The notes beneath the pieces were generated by a model. That model saw nothing but the letters and a program-made list of their open reading frames with translations. It was not told where the DNA came from and did not search any database. From Dyadobacter sediminis (GTDB lineage Bacteria > Bacteroidota > Bacteroidia > Cytophagales > Spirosomataceae), in NCBI RefSeq assembly GCF_005860765.1, contig NZ_VCEI01000011.1, forward strand, positions 248,001-312,000: a stretch of 64,000 nucleotides of DNA. Direction: 5' to 3'. Shown here piece by piece: positions 16,350-25,703 of this stretch (position 1 is its first letter; every line of letters begins with the position of its first letter). A program made the position numbers and the translations under genes.

Positions 16350-17909
16350 TTATTTATCCCACCAAACTTTGCTGGAAAGCGTGTTGGTGCCGCCCTGTCT
16401 TGTTCTTGCTTCGTAGAAGTTAACTTTATTATAAAGTTCTTCCGAATCAGGAATTACAAAGCGGGTCGGGATCTGTCCGCCTGTCAGGTTGCCGGGATAA
16501 TTAGTTGGTGTCAGCCTTGGGTAACCGGTGCGTCTCCAGTTGGACCAGATTTCATATTCATCTTCCAGGAAAAGCGCAACCCATTTCTGTGTCGCGATCT
16601 GCTCCATTTTATCTGCCAGTGTTCCGGTTTCCTTGTATGGATTTTGTTTCAGGTAAGCAGCAATTTTTGCGTCGGAAATAATGCCGCCTGCTCCGAAAGC
16701 CGCCCATTGTTTCATGCCCGAAGTTACTGCGGCGTTGTATTCAGCAGCAGGCGTTGTGGCCGAGTACCAGCCTCTCAGTCCTGCTTCTGCCAGCAAAAGG
16801 TGCACTTCTGCTGGTGTGAAAACCAGTAACGGTGCATTGTATTTCAGGATCGTGTTCGGATTTGGCTCGGAATAAGTATCGAAATCTGCAGGTAGCGAGT
16901 TGAAAGCTGCATTCGGCATCCCTTTTTGCAAAGCCGTTGCCGTATCCGCAACATAAGGAGCAGTAGCAGAAGCCTTTGTCCAGACAACCGAAATGACATT
17001 CAGACGCGGGTCTTTGGTCGTTTTCAAATGGTCGATCAATGTTTTCGCCAATTTTCCGCCTTCCACATTGTCGCCGCCGGGCGTTACATAATCTGTGGAC
17101 ATCAAACCTGCCGCGATAAAGTTGCGGCTGGCCGTGATGGAACCATCCACATAGGCAATCGTTGCCATATCTTCATCTGCTGTGATCACGCCGCCGGCAA
17201 TGGCTTTCTTTACCCAGGTTTCAGCCGTGGCTGCATCCACTTCTGTCAAACGCATGCCCAGACGAAGCATCAGCGAGTAGCCGAATTTTTTCCACTTGTC
17301 AATGTTGCCGCCATAAATCAGGTCCGCGTTACCGAATGTCTGCTGCGATGCGTCAAATGCATTGATCGATTCTTCCAGTTCTTTCAGCAAATCCGCATAA
17401 ATCGCTTGCTGCGTATCGTATTTCGGCGTAAAGTTCTGGCTCGAAAGCGCTTCTCCCGCTTCAAAATAGGGAATATCACCGTACAAATCGGTCAGGCGGT
17501 GAAACAGGTATGCTTTCCAGATGCGGGCAACGGACAGCCTGTTAACGTCTGCCGGATTTTCTGAAACCGCGTCGATCACCTGCGCAATGTCAATTACCGC
17601 ACCCTGACTTACCGGATCACCTCCATACAAGTTCCAGCTTCCCTGGCTGTAACCAAAATTGAAATATTTGTCTCCCGCCGCAGGAACTTCCTTGTAAGTT
17701 GCAAAATGCTGCATGGAACCGCCGATTGTAAGGTAAGCCGCGCCTGTGAAGTTGTTGCTCACGGTTACCAGCTGCGCCCGTGTGAAAAGAAAGCCCGGAA
17801 CAACCTCCGTGGAAGCATTCGGATTTACATTCATTTCTTCAAAACCTTTATCGCAGGAAGCGATGAACAGGGCCGGAGCCAGATATAATACTTTCACTAA
17901 ATTTCTCAT
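16350..17909 (-). CDS. SusD/RagB-family nutrient-binding lipoprotein
   Basis: The 519-residue protein is a surface lipoprotein that hands substrate to its SusC channel. The signal peptide ends in lipobox LFIASC, followed by DKGFEEMNVNPNA, the usual start of SusD-like mature proteins. The helical TPR-like core and late WEIWSNWRRTGYPRL and FYEARTRQGG stretches fit the SusD-like branch represented by PF12771. The ATG at 17909 was chosen; the frame two codons longer begins with GTG. It starts 22 bases after susC ends, so the pair is one transcript. Confidence 0.93.
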   Translation of the reverse strand: MRNLVKVLYLAPALFIASCDKGFEEMNVNPNASTEVVPGFLFTRAQLVTVSNNFTGAAYLTIGGSMQHFATYKEVPAAGDKYFNFGYSQGSWNLYGGDPVSQGAVIDIAQVIDAVSENPADVNRLSVARIWKAYLFHRLTDLYGDIPYFEAGEALSSQNFTPKYDTQQAIYADLLKELEESINAFDASQQTFGNADLIYGGNIDKWKKFGYSLMLRLGMRLTEVDAATAETWVKKAIAGGVITADEDMATIAYVDGSITASRNFIAAGLMSTDYVTPGGDNVEGGKLAKTLIDHLKTTKDPRLNVISVVWTKASATAPYVADTATALQKGMPNAAFNSLPADFDTYSEPNPNTILKYNAPLLVFTPAEVHLLLAEAGLRGWYSATTPAAEYNAAVTSGMKQWAAFGAGGIISDAKIAAYLKQNPYKETGTLADKMEQIATQKWVALFLEDEYEIWSNWRRTGYPRLTPTNYPGNLTGGQIPTRFVIPDSEELYNKVNFYEARTRQGGTNTLSSKVWWDK

Positions 17910-17931
17910 ATTCACTAAAATCTTTTAATGA

Positions 17932-20900
17932 TTAAAATTTCACTGTCAGGTTCACGCCCAGGCTTCTCGTTCTCGGCACACCAAATGCTTCCAGCCCCTG
18001 CGCATTGCCATTGGTATAGCTGGACTCCGGATCGAAGTAGTTGTTGCGTTTGTCTTTGTAAAGCAGCAGCAGGTTACGGCCGACCAATGAAACCGAAGCA
18101 GCCTGCAGTTTCAGGAATGAAAGCTTGCTGACATTCAGGTTGTAGCTCAGGATAACCTGGCGCAGCTTCACAAAGTCGTTGTTGAACGTGAAAATGCCCG
18201 TGTAGTTTTTATCATTGTCATAATACGTATCTACGTCCTTTTTCTCCCATGTTTTTGTAAAAGGAGCGCCCTCAGGCGTTACACCTGTTACCGTTACACC
18301 GGTTTCACGACCCGGAAGTGTTTCTTTTGGCAAGCCGAAACGATACGCATACTGATACATGTTCGAGTAAACCACGCTTCCGAATTTACCGTCCACAAGA
18401 ATGTTCAGCGAGAAGTTTTTGTACTTGAAATTGTTGGTGATACCCATGGTCAGCGGAGGAATACCATTGCCCAGTTTTTCAAGATCGCCTCTTACTGCGT
18501 AGCCGCTGGCTGTGTTAAAAACCACATTTCCATTGCCGTCAGTTTTCTTGTTGTAACCCCATACTTCACCGTAAGTACCGCCTACATAGTTATTGATCAA
18601 GCCACCGCCTACACCGGTTCCGATGCTAAGGCTTGGCAGGTTATCCGCCAGTTTCACGATTTTGCTTTGGTTGTAAGCCATGTTGTAGCTGATATCCCAC
18701 GTGAAATTGGTTTTACGAAGCGGCGTCGCAGTCAGCAAAAGCTCGATCCCTTTGTTGCTCAGCTCACCTACGTTCAGCAGTGCGGACGTGTAACCCGAAG
18801 AAGCGGCGATGGAGCTTTGAACAATGTCATTGGTTGTCTTACGGTTGTAAAAAGTAAGGTCAAGGCCGAAACGGTTGTTAAGGAATCGGGCTTCCACACC
18901 AGCCTCGTAAGTCGTCGAGGTAAGCGGACGCAAATCAGGGTTAGGCACCAGCGCCGAAGCCAGCTGCTGCACCGGACGACCATTGTGACCGCCTTGCGCC
19001 ATTTGATAGCTTTGGTAAATTCTGTAGGGATCTACGTTTACGGCACCCACTTGTGCCCATGATGCACGCACCTTGGCAAAGCTGATGGCTGCCGGCATGT
19101 CGATGGCTTCCGAAAGAATCACTGTTCCGCCTATAGCCGGGTAAAAAATGCTGTTGTTGGATTTGTTCAGAACCGAAAACCAGTCCTGACGTCCCGACAT
19201 GGTCAGGTAAGCCAATCCTTTGTAACCCAAATCAATCGATCCGAAAATGGAGTTAATTCCGCTTTTCCGGTAATTGGGTGTCGTGGTGGAAGTCGCAAGG
19301 TTGGTAAAGCTGTAAAAGCCCGGAATCGTGAATTCAGCACCGCGGTATAACATTTCATCATAAATGCTGCGCTGCGTGTTACCGCCAAGCAATGCGGAGA
19401 AGCTGAAATTTTCGAATTCCTTGTTGTAATTCAACGTCAGCATTCCGTTGGTTTCCGAAGAAGACGTATTGTTGGATTCGTAGCGTCCCAGCGGTTCGTA
19501 AGCATTGTTGGTAGGCACCACAAATTCGTATTTGAAATTGTAGTAATCCTGGCTCACGCTTCCTTTGATGAACAGGTTTTCAAGCAGATCGTAACGCACA
19601 CTTGCCTGGCCTAAAAACCGGTTCTTGCGGTCGTCGTTTTTGAATTTGTTAATGACAAAATAAGGGTTCGGCGCAGCAGGAACCGGGTTCCATTCTACTT
19701 CTCTGCCTGTAACCGCATCATAGCCGGGTGCCAGGTTACGGATATCCACCGTGTTGGCGATCAAATGCGTTGCCCAGTGTGGATTGTAATCGGCATAGCC
19801 TACTTTCGGACGGTTGTGGCCGCCTTCAATGTTATACTGCACAACTGTTTCGATGCTCAGTTTCTTGCCCAAAAATGCATTCACATTCAGGTTGGCAATT
19901 CTTCTTGTAAAATCGGAATTGGGAACAATGCTGTTTGATTTGGTATTGTTCAAACCAAAACGGAAGTTAATTGTCTCATTTCCGCCGGTAAATGCAATGG
20001 AATTGATGTAGTTTGTTCCCGTTCTGTAAAAGTTTTTAAGGTTGTCTTTCTGAGGAGAATAGGGGCGCATCTGTCCGTCAAACTGGATAACAGGCGTGCC
20101 GTCCATCTTGGCACCGTACGACAAGCGGCCTGAGCTTTTTGCCTGCGTTTGCGTCATGGGTTTTACGCCGTCCACACCTTGCCCGTATTCATATTGCCAG
20201 TCTGGAATAATCGCCAGGTTTTCCGTTGTGAAGTTGCTGTTGAACTCCACACCGATGCCTTTCTGAGCACGTCCTTTTTTTGTTGTAATCAGAATAACGC
20301 CATTTCCTGCACGCGCACCGTACAAAGCTGCTGCCGGTCCGCCTTTCAAAACGCTGATGGATTCGATGTCGTCCGGGTTAATACCGCCGATCCCGTCACC
20401 ACGGTCGGTGTTGTTGCCGTTTCCATCCGATGCGTTGCCGCCTCCAGGAACGCTGTTGTCCATCGGCATACCGTTGATGACATACAAAGGCTGGTTATTT
20501 CCGCTCAGAGAACCGTTACCGCGGATGATGATACGGCTTGAACCGCCGGGGCCTGTTGACATACCCGTTGCATTCACACCGGCAATTTTACCGGTCAAAG
20601 CATTGGCCACGTTGTTTTCACGTGCTTGTGTGAACTCGCTGCCTTTTACTTCGGTAACAGCATATGCAAGTGCTTTTTTCTCCTTTGAAATACCCAATGC
20701 AGTTACAACGACTTCATTAAGCGCTTTTGCTTCGGGTGCAAGCTGAACCGAAACCATCGTCTGGTTTCCGACAGGAGCTTCCTGAGAGGTGTAGCCTACA
20801 AAGCTGAAAATCAACACGGCACTTGCTGCTTCCTGATCCGGAATATCAATAAAGTATTTGCCGTCAGAATCCGTGGAAGTTCCGCGCTGCGAGCCTTTTA

Positions 20901-21366
20901 TCAGTACGCTTACGCCCGGCAGACCGGAACCGGTTTCGTCCGTAACCACACCCGAAACATTGCGTTTGGGCGCATCTTTGGCAGCCGGAGCAATTTCCGA
21001 AGCGGCCGATTCTCTTTTCAGGATAATACGGTCCTGCACCACTTCATACGTCACTTTGTGCGGAGCCAGTATTTTTACCAAAACCTGCGAAAGGGTTTCA
21101 TCCTGGAATTTGAAAGAATACTTCTGATTATTGAAAATCACCGGATTGTACATAAACTTGACCTTTGTCACATGCTCGATCCTTTCCAGCGCCTGATCCA
21201 TTTCGGCATTGGCCAGTCGTAACGTTACTTTTTGATCCAGAACTTTCTGGCCGCGCACGTCGTAAGCATGCACCAGCGTGCCGAAGGCAATAGAGAGCAA
21301 GGCTTGATACAGTGAAATGCGCATGATTCGCTGTAAAGCATTTTGAAATTGTACTTGTTTTGACAT
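17932..21366 (-). CDS. SusC/RagA-type TonB-dependent receptor with STN domain
   Basis: The 1144-residue outer-membrane channel imports the substrate captured by SusD using TonB energy. Visible domains are: signal segment to about residue 38; an STN signalling domain (LRLANAEMDQALERIEHVTK and on, about 45-115); a carboxypeptidase-like beta-sandwich (VSGVVTDETGSGLPGVSV, about 130-215); a TonB plug (NEVVVTALGISKEKKALAYA, ending near GNGVILITTKKG); and a 22-strand-type barrel ending GVNLTVKF. The STN domain implies signalling to FecR and the ECF sigma factor just upstream. The chosen start MSKQVQFQNAL is 11 codons inside the longest frame; the longer ATG cannot be excluded. Confidence 0.95.
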   Translation of the reverse strand: MSKQVQFQNALQRIMRISLYQALLSIAFGTLVHAYDVRGQKVLDQKVTLRLANAEMDQALERIEHVTKVKFMYNPVIFNNQKYSFKFQDETLSQVLVKILAPHKVTYEVVQDRIILKRESAASEIAPAAKDAPKRNVSGVVTDETGSGLPGVSVLIKGSQRGTSTDSDGKYFIDIPDQEAASAVLIFSFVGYTSQEAPVGNQTMVSVQLAPEAKALNEVVVTALGISKEKKALAYAVTEVKGSEFTQARENNVANALTGKIAGVNATGMSTGPGGSSRIIIRGNGSLSGNNQPLYVINGMPMDNSVPGGGNASDGNGNNTDRGDGIGGINPDDIESISVLKGGPAAALYGARAGNGVILITTKKGRAQKGIGVEFNSNFTTENLAIIPDWQYEYGQGVDGVKPMTQTQAKSSGRLSYGAKMDGTPVIQFDGQMRPYSPQKDNLKNFYRTGTNYINSIAFTGGNETINFRFGLNNTKSNSIVPNSDFTRRIANLNVNAFLGKKLSIETVVQYNIEGGHNRPKVGYADYNPHWATHLIANTVDIRNLAPGYDAVTGREVEWNPVPAAPNPYFVINKFKNDDRKNRFLGQASVRYDLLENLFIKGSVSQDYYNFKYEFVVPTNNAYEPLGRYESNNTSSSETNGMLTLNYNKEFENFSFSALLGGNTQRSIYDEMLYRGAEFTIPGFYSFTNLATSTTTPNYRKSGINSIFGSIDLGYKGLAYLTMSGRQDWFSVLNKSNNSIFYPAIGGTVILSEAIDMPAAISFAKVRASWAQVGAVNVDPYRIYQSYQMAQGGHNGRPVQQLASALVPNPDLRPLTSTTYEAGVEARFLNNRFGLDLTFYNRKTTNDIVQSSIAASSGYTSALLNVGELSNKGIELLLTATPLRKTNFTWDISYNMAYNQSKIVKLADNLPSLSIGTGVGGGLINNYVGGTYGEVWGYNKKTDGNGNVVFNTASGYAVRGDLEKLGNGIPPLTMGITNNFKYKNFSLNILVDGKFGSVVYSNMYQYAYRFGLPKETLPGRETGVTVTGVTPEGAPFTKTWEKKDVDTYYDNDKNYTGIFTFNNDFVKLRQVILSYNLNVSKLSFLKLQAASVSLVGRNLLLLYKDKRNNYFDPESSYTNGNAQGLEAFGVPRTRSLGVNLTVKF

Positions 21367-21563
21367 AATTTTGGTTTTGTCGGGTTTGAAATTCGGCATT
21401 AAATTCCCGTGATAGCCGTCATACGGACATCGTAAGCGTAAATAAACCGGGGATTAGGCGAGTCGGTGATGTTGCAGCATCATCGGCTCTTTTACAGGTA
21501 ATGGAAAGAAAAAACTGTTGTCATAGGCGTTAACGGGTTTGTTGTTTTAACTGAGGATTAAGA

Positions 21564-22661
21564 TCAGCAACCTTTACTGTTGATGATAATGCTTGCATCA
21601 AGCTGCTCATATTCAGCGCCAAGGGTTTTGCATATCAGGTTAATCTTTTCAAAAAGCGGTTCGTCGGACAGGGATGCGGTCAGATAACAGTTGCGCATGA
21701 CTTCCGCATCAAACACGATTTTCACACCGTAAGACCTTTCCAGCGCCGCGAAAACTTCCGAGATCGGAGTACCCTTGAATTCAAACGACTGTCGCTGAAT
21801 CGGCATTTCCAGCAGGGTAGGGTTGGGGATCAGGCTTCTGGTGAGCCGGAGTTCTTTCGCAGCAAAAACAATCTGCTGATTGGGCGTAAGAACCATTCCG
21901 CCAAGCCGGTCATTCGACTGCTGCTTTGACAAGGCTTCTTTTGTCATCGGGAAAACCGAAACCTTTCCGGTTTTTACAACCACTTTTACTTCACTGTCGT
22001 CAAATGCACTTACTTTGAAGCTGGTTCCCAGTACTTTTGTAGCCAGCGTATGGGCATATACGAAAAAAGGTTTATTCGGGTTTTTGGCCACTTCAAAAAA
22101 AGCCTCGCCGATCAGGAATACTTCCCTTTTGCCGTGTTCAAATTTTATCGGGTACGTAATGCGGCTTTTGGGCTGTAACAGTACCGAACTTCCGTCTTCC
22201 AGCAAAACCAGCCGTGCCTTTTCGGAATTGTTTTCTTCCTGTACAAGCGGTTCCGAAATCTGGCCCAGAATGACTTTGTATTGATCTGACTGCTGCTGCG
22301 AAGCCGTCTGTTTGTTAAACCACCAGCCTGCAAATATCAAAACCAGAACGGAGGCGGCCATCTGGTACCAGTGCGGCCTGAAACGGATATGTAAAAATGG
22401 CCTTTTAGCTGTTTTCTCACCAATGGCATGCGAAAGCCTGTAAATTTCATTGGCAATTTCGTCCTCTGAAATGTTGTTGAATGCTGCTTCGGTTTGCGCA
22501 AGCAGGTTATTTGCACTGGCAACCAGTTCGTGCCTGTCCGGATTGTTTTCCAGCCATTCCGTCCAGAACACAGCTTCTTCCGCGTCACTGAACAAAACCC
22601 ACCGTCTGAATGACGGATCAGCGGCCAGTTCTTCCGGAAGAAAATTTCGGTAATCTTGCAT
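21564..22661 (-). CDS. FecR-family anti-sigma factor
   Basis: The 365-residue inner-membrane protein has a cytoplasmic N-terminal part that binds the sigma factor, one transmembrane helix near residues 105-122 (MAASVLVLIFAGWWF) and a periplasmic FecR sensor domain (LEDGSSVLLQPKSRITYP, EAFFEVAKNPNKPFFVY, TKVLGTSFKVSAF). The C-terminal STN-like segment FEFKGTPISEVFAALERSYG contacts the SusC STN domain. ATG at 22661 was preferred because the longest frame starts with TTG. It lies 197 bases upstream of the chosen susC start. Confidence 0.93.
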   Translation of the reverse strand: MQDYRNFLPEELAADPSFRRWVLFSDAEEAVFWTEWLENNPDRHELVASANNLLAQTEAAFNNISEDEIANEIYRLSHAIGEKTAKRPFLHIRFRPHWYQMAASVLVLIFAGWWFNKQTASQQQSDQYKVILGQISEPLVQEENNSEKARLVLLEDGSSVLLQPKSRITYPIKFEHGKREVFLIGEAFFEVAKNPNKPFFVYAHTLATKVLGTSFKVSAFDDSEVKVVVKTGKVSVFPMTKEALSKQQSNDRLGGMVLTPNQQIVFAAKELRLTRSLIPNPTLLEMPIQRQSFEFKGTPISEVFAALERSYGVKIVFDAEVMRNCYLTASLSDEPLFEKINLICKTLGAEYEQLDASIIINSKGC

Positions 22662-23031
22662 ATAAGGCAAATAATAGTATGGCTGATTTTATGAAGGATG
22701 CAGGTTTCTTGGGCTAATACTCTTTTTCTGAGAATTATTTTCTAAAAAAAACAGTGATTGCAGCCTGATGATATTTTTAAAAGCCGTTTACTGCTTTTTA
22801 TCATTCCTTGATCCATTACAGAATTCCAGAAGAACAGACGTCTTGCTGAGTACCCAGCATAATTGATGTCTGAATAAGCAACGGTTTGATAAACTTGGAA
22901 AAAGCAGTTTTTTACCTTTTGCTCACTGAACTGTAGCCGATTGCTCATCGTCTTCGCTTAATTGGATCCGTTCAGTTTACTTCGGAGCAAGTAAACAAAT
23001 GGTTTCATTAACAATTAAACATCGATTCATT
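22662..23031. other. Divergent intergenic region, fecR / lipoprotein
   Basis: These 370 bases separate two divergent genes. I see no credible gene. The stretch is AT-rich with T-runs near 22730-22750, and must hold the promoter for the plus-strand lipoprotein and perhaps for fecR. No clear TAnnTTTG in either useful direction was found. Confidence 0.4.
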
Positions 23032-23484
23032 ATGAAAAATGTAGAAAACTTGCAGGTTACCAGTGGTTTGTTTAAATCCTTTTTATGCAGCCTGTTCTTG
23101 CTATTTGTTTTGTTTCAGTTCACTGCCTGCAAGCACGATGAAGATCGAAACAGTATATCGGGAATTTACGGTGCTATCGTCGATAAAGACGGCAAAGGTG
23201 TCGAGAATATAGAAGTTCAGATTTACGGGAAAGCTGGTAATGAACCGCGCGTGCTGTTGCAGAATGCATTTACCAATAAGCTGGGCAACTATGATGTCAC
23301 CGTGGATGTACCCGGAAAGTTTGAAATTATTGAGGTATCTGTTCCTTTTACAGAAATAGAAGGATCGAAAGAAAAGGTTTTTGGAAAGCCGATTGATGAT
23401 CCTTCATCTGCGAATATAGGATCAGGCTATGCCCGGATTGGCGAGAAAACGCGCATGGATTTCAAACTTGTAGAGAAATGGTAA
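23032..23484 (+). CDS. Lipoprotein with carboxypeptidase-regulatory-like fold
   Basis: The 150-residue lipoprotein has the lipobox LFQFTAC in the first 35 residues. The mature protein (SGIYGAIVDKDGKGVENIEV, then NAFTNKLGNYDVTV) looks like one CarboxypepD-regulatory beta-sandwich, resembling the 'radical SAM-associated putative lipoprotein' class of Bacteroidota by size and fold, although no radical SAM gene is near. ATG at 23032 gives the signal peptide; the longer frame adds 11 residues. It is the only plus-strand gene in the 13-34 kb block, and splits the sigma factor from FecR. Confidence 0.65.
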   Translation: MKNVENLQVTSGLFKSFLCSLFLLFVLFQFTACKHDEDRNSISGIYGAIVDKDGKGVENIEVQIYGKAGNEPRVLLQNAFTNKLGNYDVTVDVPGKFEIIEVSVPFTEIEGSKEKVFGKPIDDPSSANIGSGYARIGEKTRMDFKLVEKW

Positions 23485-23561
23485 AAGCATAAACGGCGGT
23501 TTTATTGATGTGCCTACAAGACTGGTCCAAAGGATCAGTCTTGTATCAGGTTGATGTTAAA

Positions 23562-24206
23562 TTAACGCAGAAATAAAACCAGAATCGAAATTGCCGTACC
23601 AACGCTTTTGATCTGTGATTTCAGGCAGGCAATTCCTTTAAACAGCAGATTGGCAACAGATTGTCGGTTAACCTGCATGAGATCGGCAATTTGCTCGTTA
23701 TCCATTCCTTCGTAATATTTCAGGAATATGGCTTCTTTCTGGCGACGGGGAAGTTCTTCCAGTGCAGTTCTTACTTTCGCCTTGTTTTCATTGAACAGCT
23801 CATTTCTTTCGATCTCGGTTTCTACAGTTTGAAAATCGGAAATCTGATTGACTTCGTCTGCGTCAAGTTGCGCAACGGCAGGATGATGACGGCGGAGTTC
23901 CTGAAAAAGCTGATTTCGCAGGGCTTTCAGAAAATAAATCGAGACATACTGAATGTGTATATTCTGCCTTCTTTCCCAGATGTGGATCATCAGTTCCTGA
24001 ATGGAATCTTTGATAAATTCCCGGTCTGATGTAAAACTGGTGGCGTAATTGAACAAAGTGCGGTATTGCTTGTCGGCCAACTGACAAAATGCAAGACTGT
24101 CGCCGGCCTGGGATTGGTGCCAGAGATTTAAAAGAAGTTCGTTCTCTTCAGCGATGCGTTGTCTCTTGTTCAAATCAAATTGGGTCAGGCAACAAAGTAA
24201 CTTCAA
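23562..24206 (-). CDS. ECF-type RNA polymerase sigma factor
   Basis: The protein is up to 214 residues, with region 2 (LFNYATSFTSDREFIKDSIQ, HIWERRQNI) and region 4 (ALEELPRRQKEAIFLKYYEG then NEQIADLMQVNRQSVANL) of the Bacteroidota ECF group paired with FecR. It should direct transcription of the SusCD locus when released by FecR. No in-frame ATG lies near the N-terminus, so the start must be non-ATG; TTG at 24206 is given, and a TTG 11 codons later is an alternative. It ends with a hydrophobic tail, AISILVLFLR. Confidence 0.9.
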   Translation of the reverse strand: MKLLCCLTQFDLNKRQRIAEENELLLNLWHQSQAGDSLAFCQLADKQYRTLFNYATSFTSDREFIKDSIQELMIHIWERRQNIHIQYVSIYFLKALRNQLFQELRRHHPAVAQLDADEVNQISDFQTVETEIERNELFNENKAKVRTALEELPRRQKEAIFLKYYEGMDNEQIADLMQVNRQSVANLLFKGIACLKSQIKSVGTAISILVLFLR

Positions 24207-24282
24207 AATTGCCGAAGAAAGAAATTTAAAGACAACTTTTATTTTTATGAGGAAATAATATCCTGATTAAAATCATTTGAGC

Positions 24283-24290
24283 CAAATATA
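24283..24290 (-). promoter_or_regulatory. Candidate -7 box for the ECF sigma gene
   Basis: The minus-strand sequence TATATTTG matches TAnnTTTG, about 77 bases upstream of the proposed TTG start. It is supported by the motif alone. Confidence 0.35.
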
Positions 24291-24492
24291 AATTGGAAAA
24301 TGACATAAGTCTTAGACTGGCACGTTTTCAGCAATGCAGGCGATAGCCGTAGCGGTAAACATACCGTTTGAAAATCAGTAAGGTACTGTCAAACCGAAAG
24401 AAAGCTGCATGCATCGAAATTGTAAAACAACTAATCCATTTTACGTTTTGGATCACCTGTTTCTCTCCGTCCGACAATGATTCTGCTCTTTA

Positions 24493-24900
24493 CTAGGAGG
24501 TTCGGATATTAACCATCCAGTCAATTCCGAATTTATCCTGAAAAGCACCGAACAGATCGCCCCACATCTGACGGTCGAGCGGTACGACAATGGTGCCATT
24601 TTCACTTAAAGCCTCATATTTGCTGCACAGGGAAGCCTCATCAAACCCGCTGAGCGAAAGGTTGATTTTGCCTGTGCCCAACGGCATTCCTTCGGGTGCA
24701 TCGCCAGCCATAAACTCGATCTCGCCGCCCATAAGCGTTCCGTGCATGACATGATCACGCATGCCATCCGGACAACTTCCGTCCAGGTCGCCGTAAGTCA
24801 TTATGTTGAGTTCACCACCGAAAACGGTATGATAGAAGTTCAGCGCTTCGCGGCAATTTCCGTCAAACATGAGATAAGGATTCAAATCCATTTTTTCCAT
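24493..24900 (-). CDS. VOC-family (PhnB-like) protein
   Basis: The 135-residue protein has the glyoxalase/bleomycin-resistance fold of the PhnB/DUF1338-like branch: LNPYLMFDGNCREALNFYHT at the start, GGELNIMTYGD, and the end GDLFGAFQDKFGIDWMVN. Members bind metals or small ligands; no enzyme activity can be assigned. It lies between the sigma factor and the RidA gene on the same strand, with over 280 bases on both sides, so it is probably its own transcript. Confidence 0.85.
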   Translation of the reverse strand: MEKMDLNPYLMFDGNCREALNFYHTVFGGELNIMTYGDLDGSCPDGMRDHVMHGTLMGGEIEFMAGDAPEGMPLGTGKINLSLSGFDEASLCSKYEALSENGTIVVPLDRQMWGDLFGAFQDKFGIDWMVNIRTS

Positions 24901-24946
24901 GGTTCAAGATTTAAAAACAAGTGATTTTGAAATAATCTGAATAGGA

Positions 24947-24954
24947 CAAAGGTA
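24947..24954 (-). promoter_or_regulatory. Candidate -7 box for the VOC gene
   Basis: The minus-strand sequence TACCTTTG matches TAnnTTTG, 46 bases upstream of the ATG. No -33 element was identified. Confidence 0.4.
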
Positions 24955-25142
24955 AATGCCGGCGGCTAAATCGTGCGGGTGAGATTGCGACAAGGAAAGG
25001 GGGGCTTTGTGACAATTAATGATGTCAGAACAAAGTTTAAAATAAACCCTGTCTTAGGTGTTCTTGGGCACATAATGAGCATCCGGGGACCTTCGTCGAA
25101 CCCGTTACCATTACAAGGTATTTCCTGCAAAATTTTATTAAT

Positions 25143-25180
25143 AAAAAGCCATTCAGTCTGTTAGAACTGAATGGCTTTTT
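25143..25180. terminator. Perfect 15-bp stem terminator after ridA
   Basis: AAAAAGCCATTCAGT (25143-25157) and ACTGAATGGCTTTTT (25166-25180) are perfect complements with an 8-base loop and A/T tracts on both sides. It lies 26 bases past the ridA stop on the minus strand. Confidence 0.85.
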
Positions 25181-25206
25181 ATATTTAAGAATACTTGCTG
25201 AATTTT

Positions 25207-25665
25207 CTAGATATAAGCAATGCAGTCGATTTCAACAAGTGAATCGCCCGGAACGCCGCCATAAACGGCAACGGTTGTACGGCATGGCGGTTTGTTTCCG
25301 AAACGGCCTTTGTAGGCTTCGTTCATGGCTTTGTAATCGTTCAGGTCGTGAAGAAAAACACTGCATTTCAGTACTTTTTCCATTGAAGAACCTGCTTTGA
25401 TCAATTCCTTTTCCAGTTCGTCCAGTACGTGTTTGGTATGTGCCGTAATGTCGCCTTCAAAATGTGCACCTTTTCCGGCTATAAAAACCATGTTGTTGAA
25501 CTTGGTGTGACCGGAAAACAGTGGAACGTCCTGATACATGACCACATCGCCTACTTCCTTTTCAGGAGCAACATCCGCTTTCGCTTTTGAAGCAACGCCA
25601 AGTCCTGCCACACCTGCAACAGAAGCGAATAATTTTTTTAGAATGGATCTTCTTTCAGACTTCAT
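25207..25665 (-). CDS. ridA: RidA-family enamine/imine deaminase with Tat-like signal
   Basis: The 152-residue protein's residues 30-152 form a RidA domain that hydrolyses reactive enamines or imines, such as 2-aminoacrylate, released by PLP enzymes. The conserved arginine lies in PPCRTTVAVYGGVPGDSLVE, followed by EIDCIAYI. Unusually, it has an N-terminal export signal: SERRSILKKLF, then VAGVAGLGVASKAKA. The RRxxLK pattern is Tat-like. Cytoplasmic RidA is about 125-130 residues with no leader. It is 38 bases downstream of the PQQ-type dehydrogenase gene, so cotranscription is likely. The SelA-like PLP enzyme at 30962-32182 also has a Tat-like leader and could supply its substrate. Confidence 0.85.
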   Translation of the reverse strand: MKSERRSILKKLFASVAGVAGLGVASKAKADVAPEKEVGDVVMYQDVPLFSGHTKFNNMVFIAGKGAHFEGDITAHTKHVLDELEKELIKAGSSMEKVLKCSVFLHDLNDYKAMNEAYKGRFGNKPPCRTTVAVYGGVPGDSLVEIDCIAYI

Positions 25666-25703
25666 AATGGATACTATTAATAAGGTTGTTTAATGCAATA
25701 TAA

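Noticed and set aside
22742-22948. 68-codon minus-strand frame in the fecR/lipoprotein gap
   Set aside because: Poor codon pattern, low complexity at its end and no start signal; treated as intergenic.
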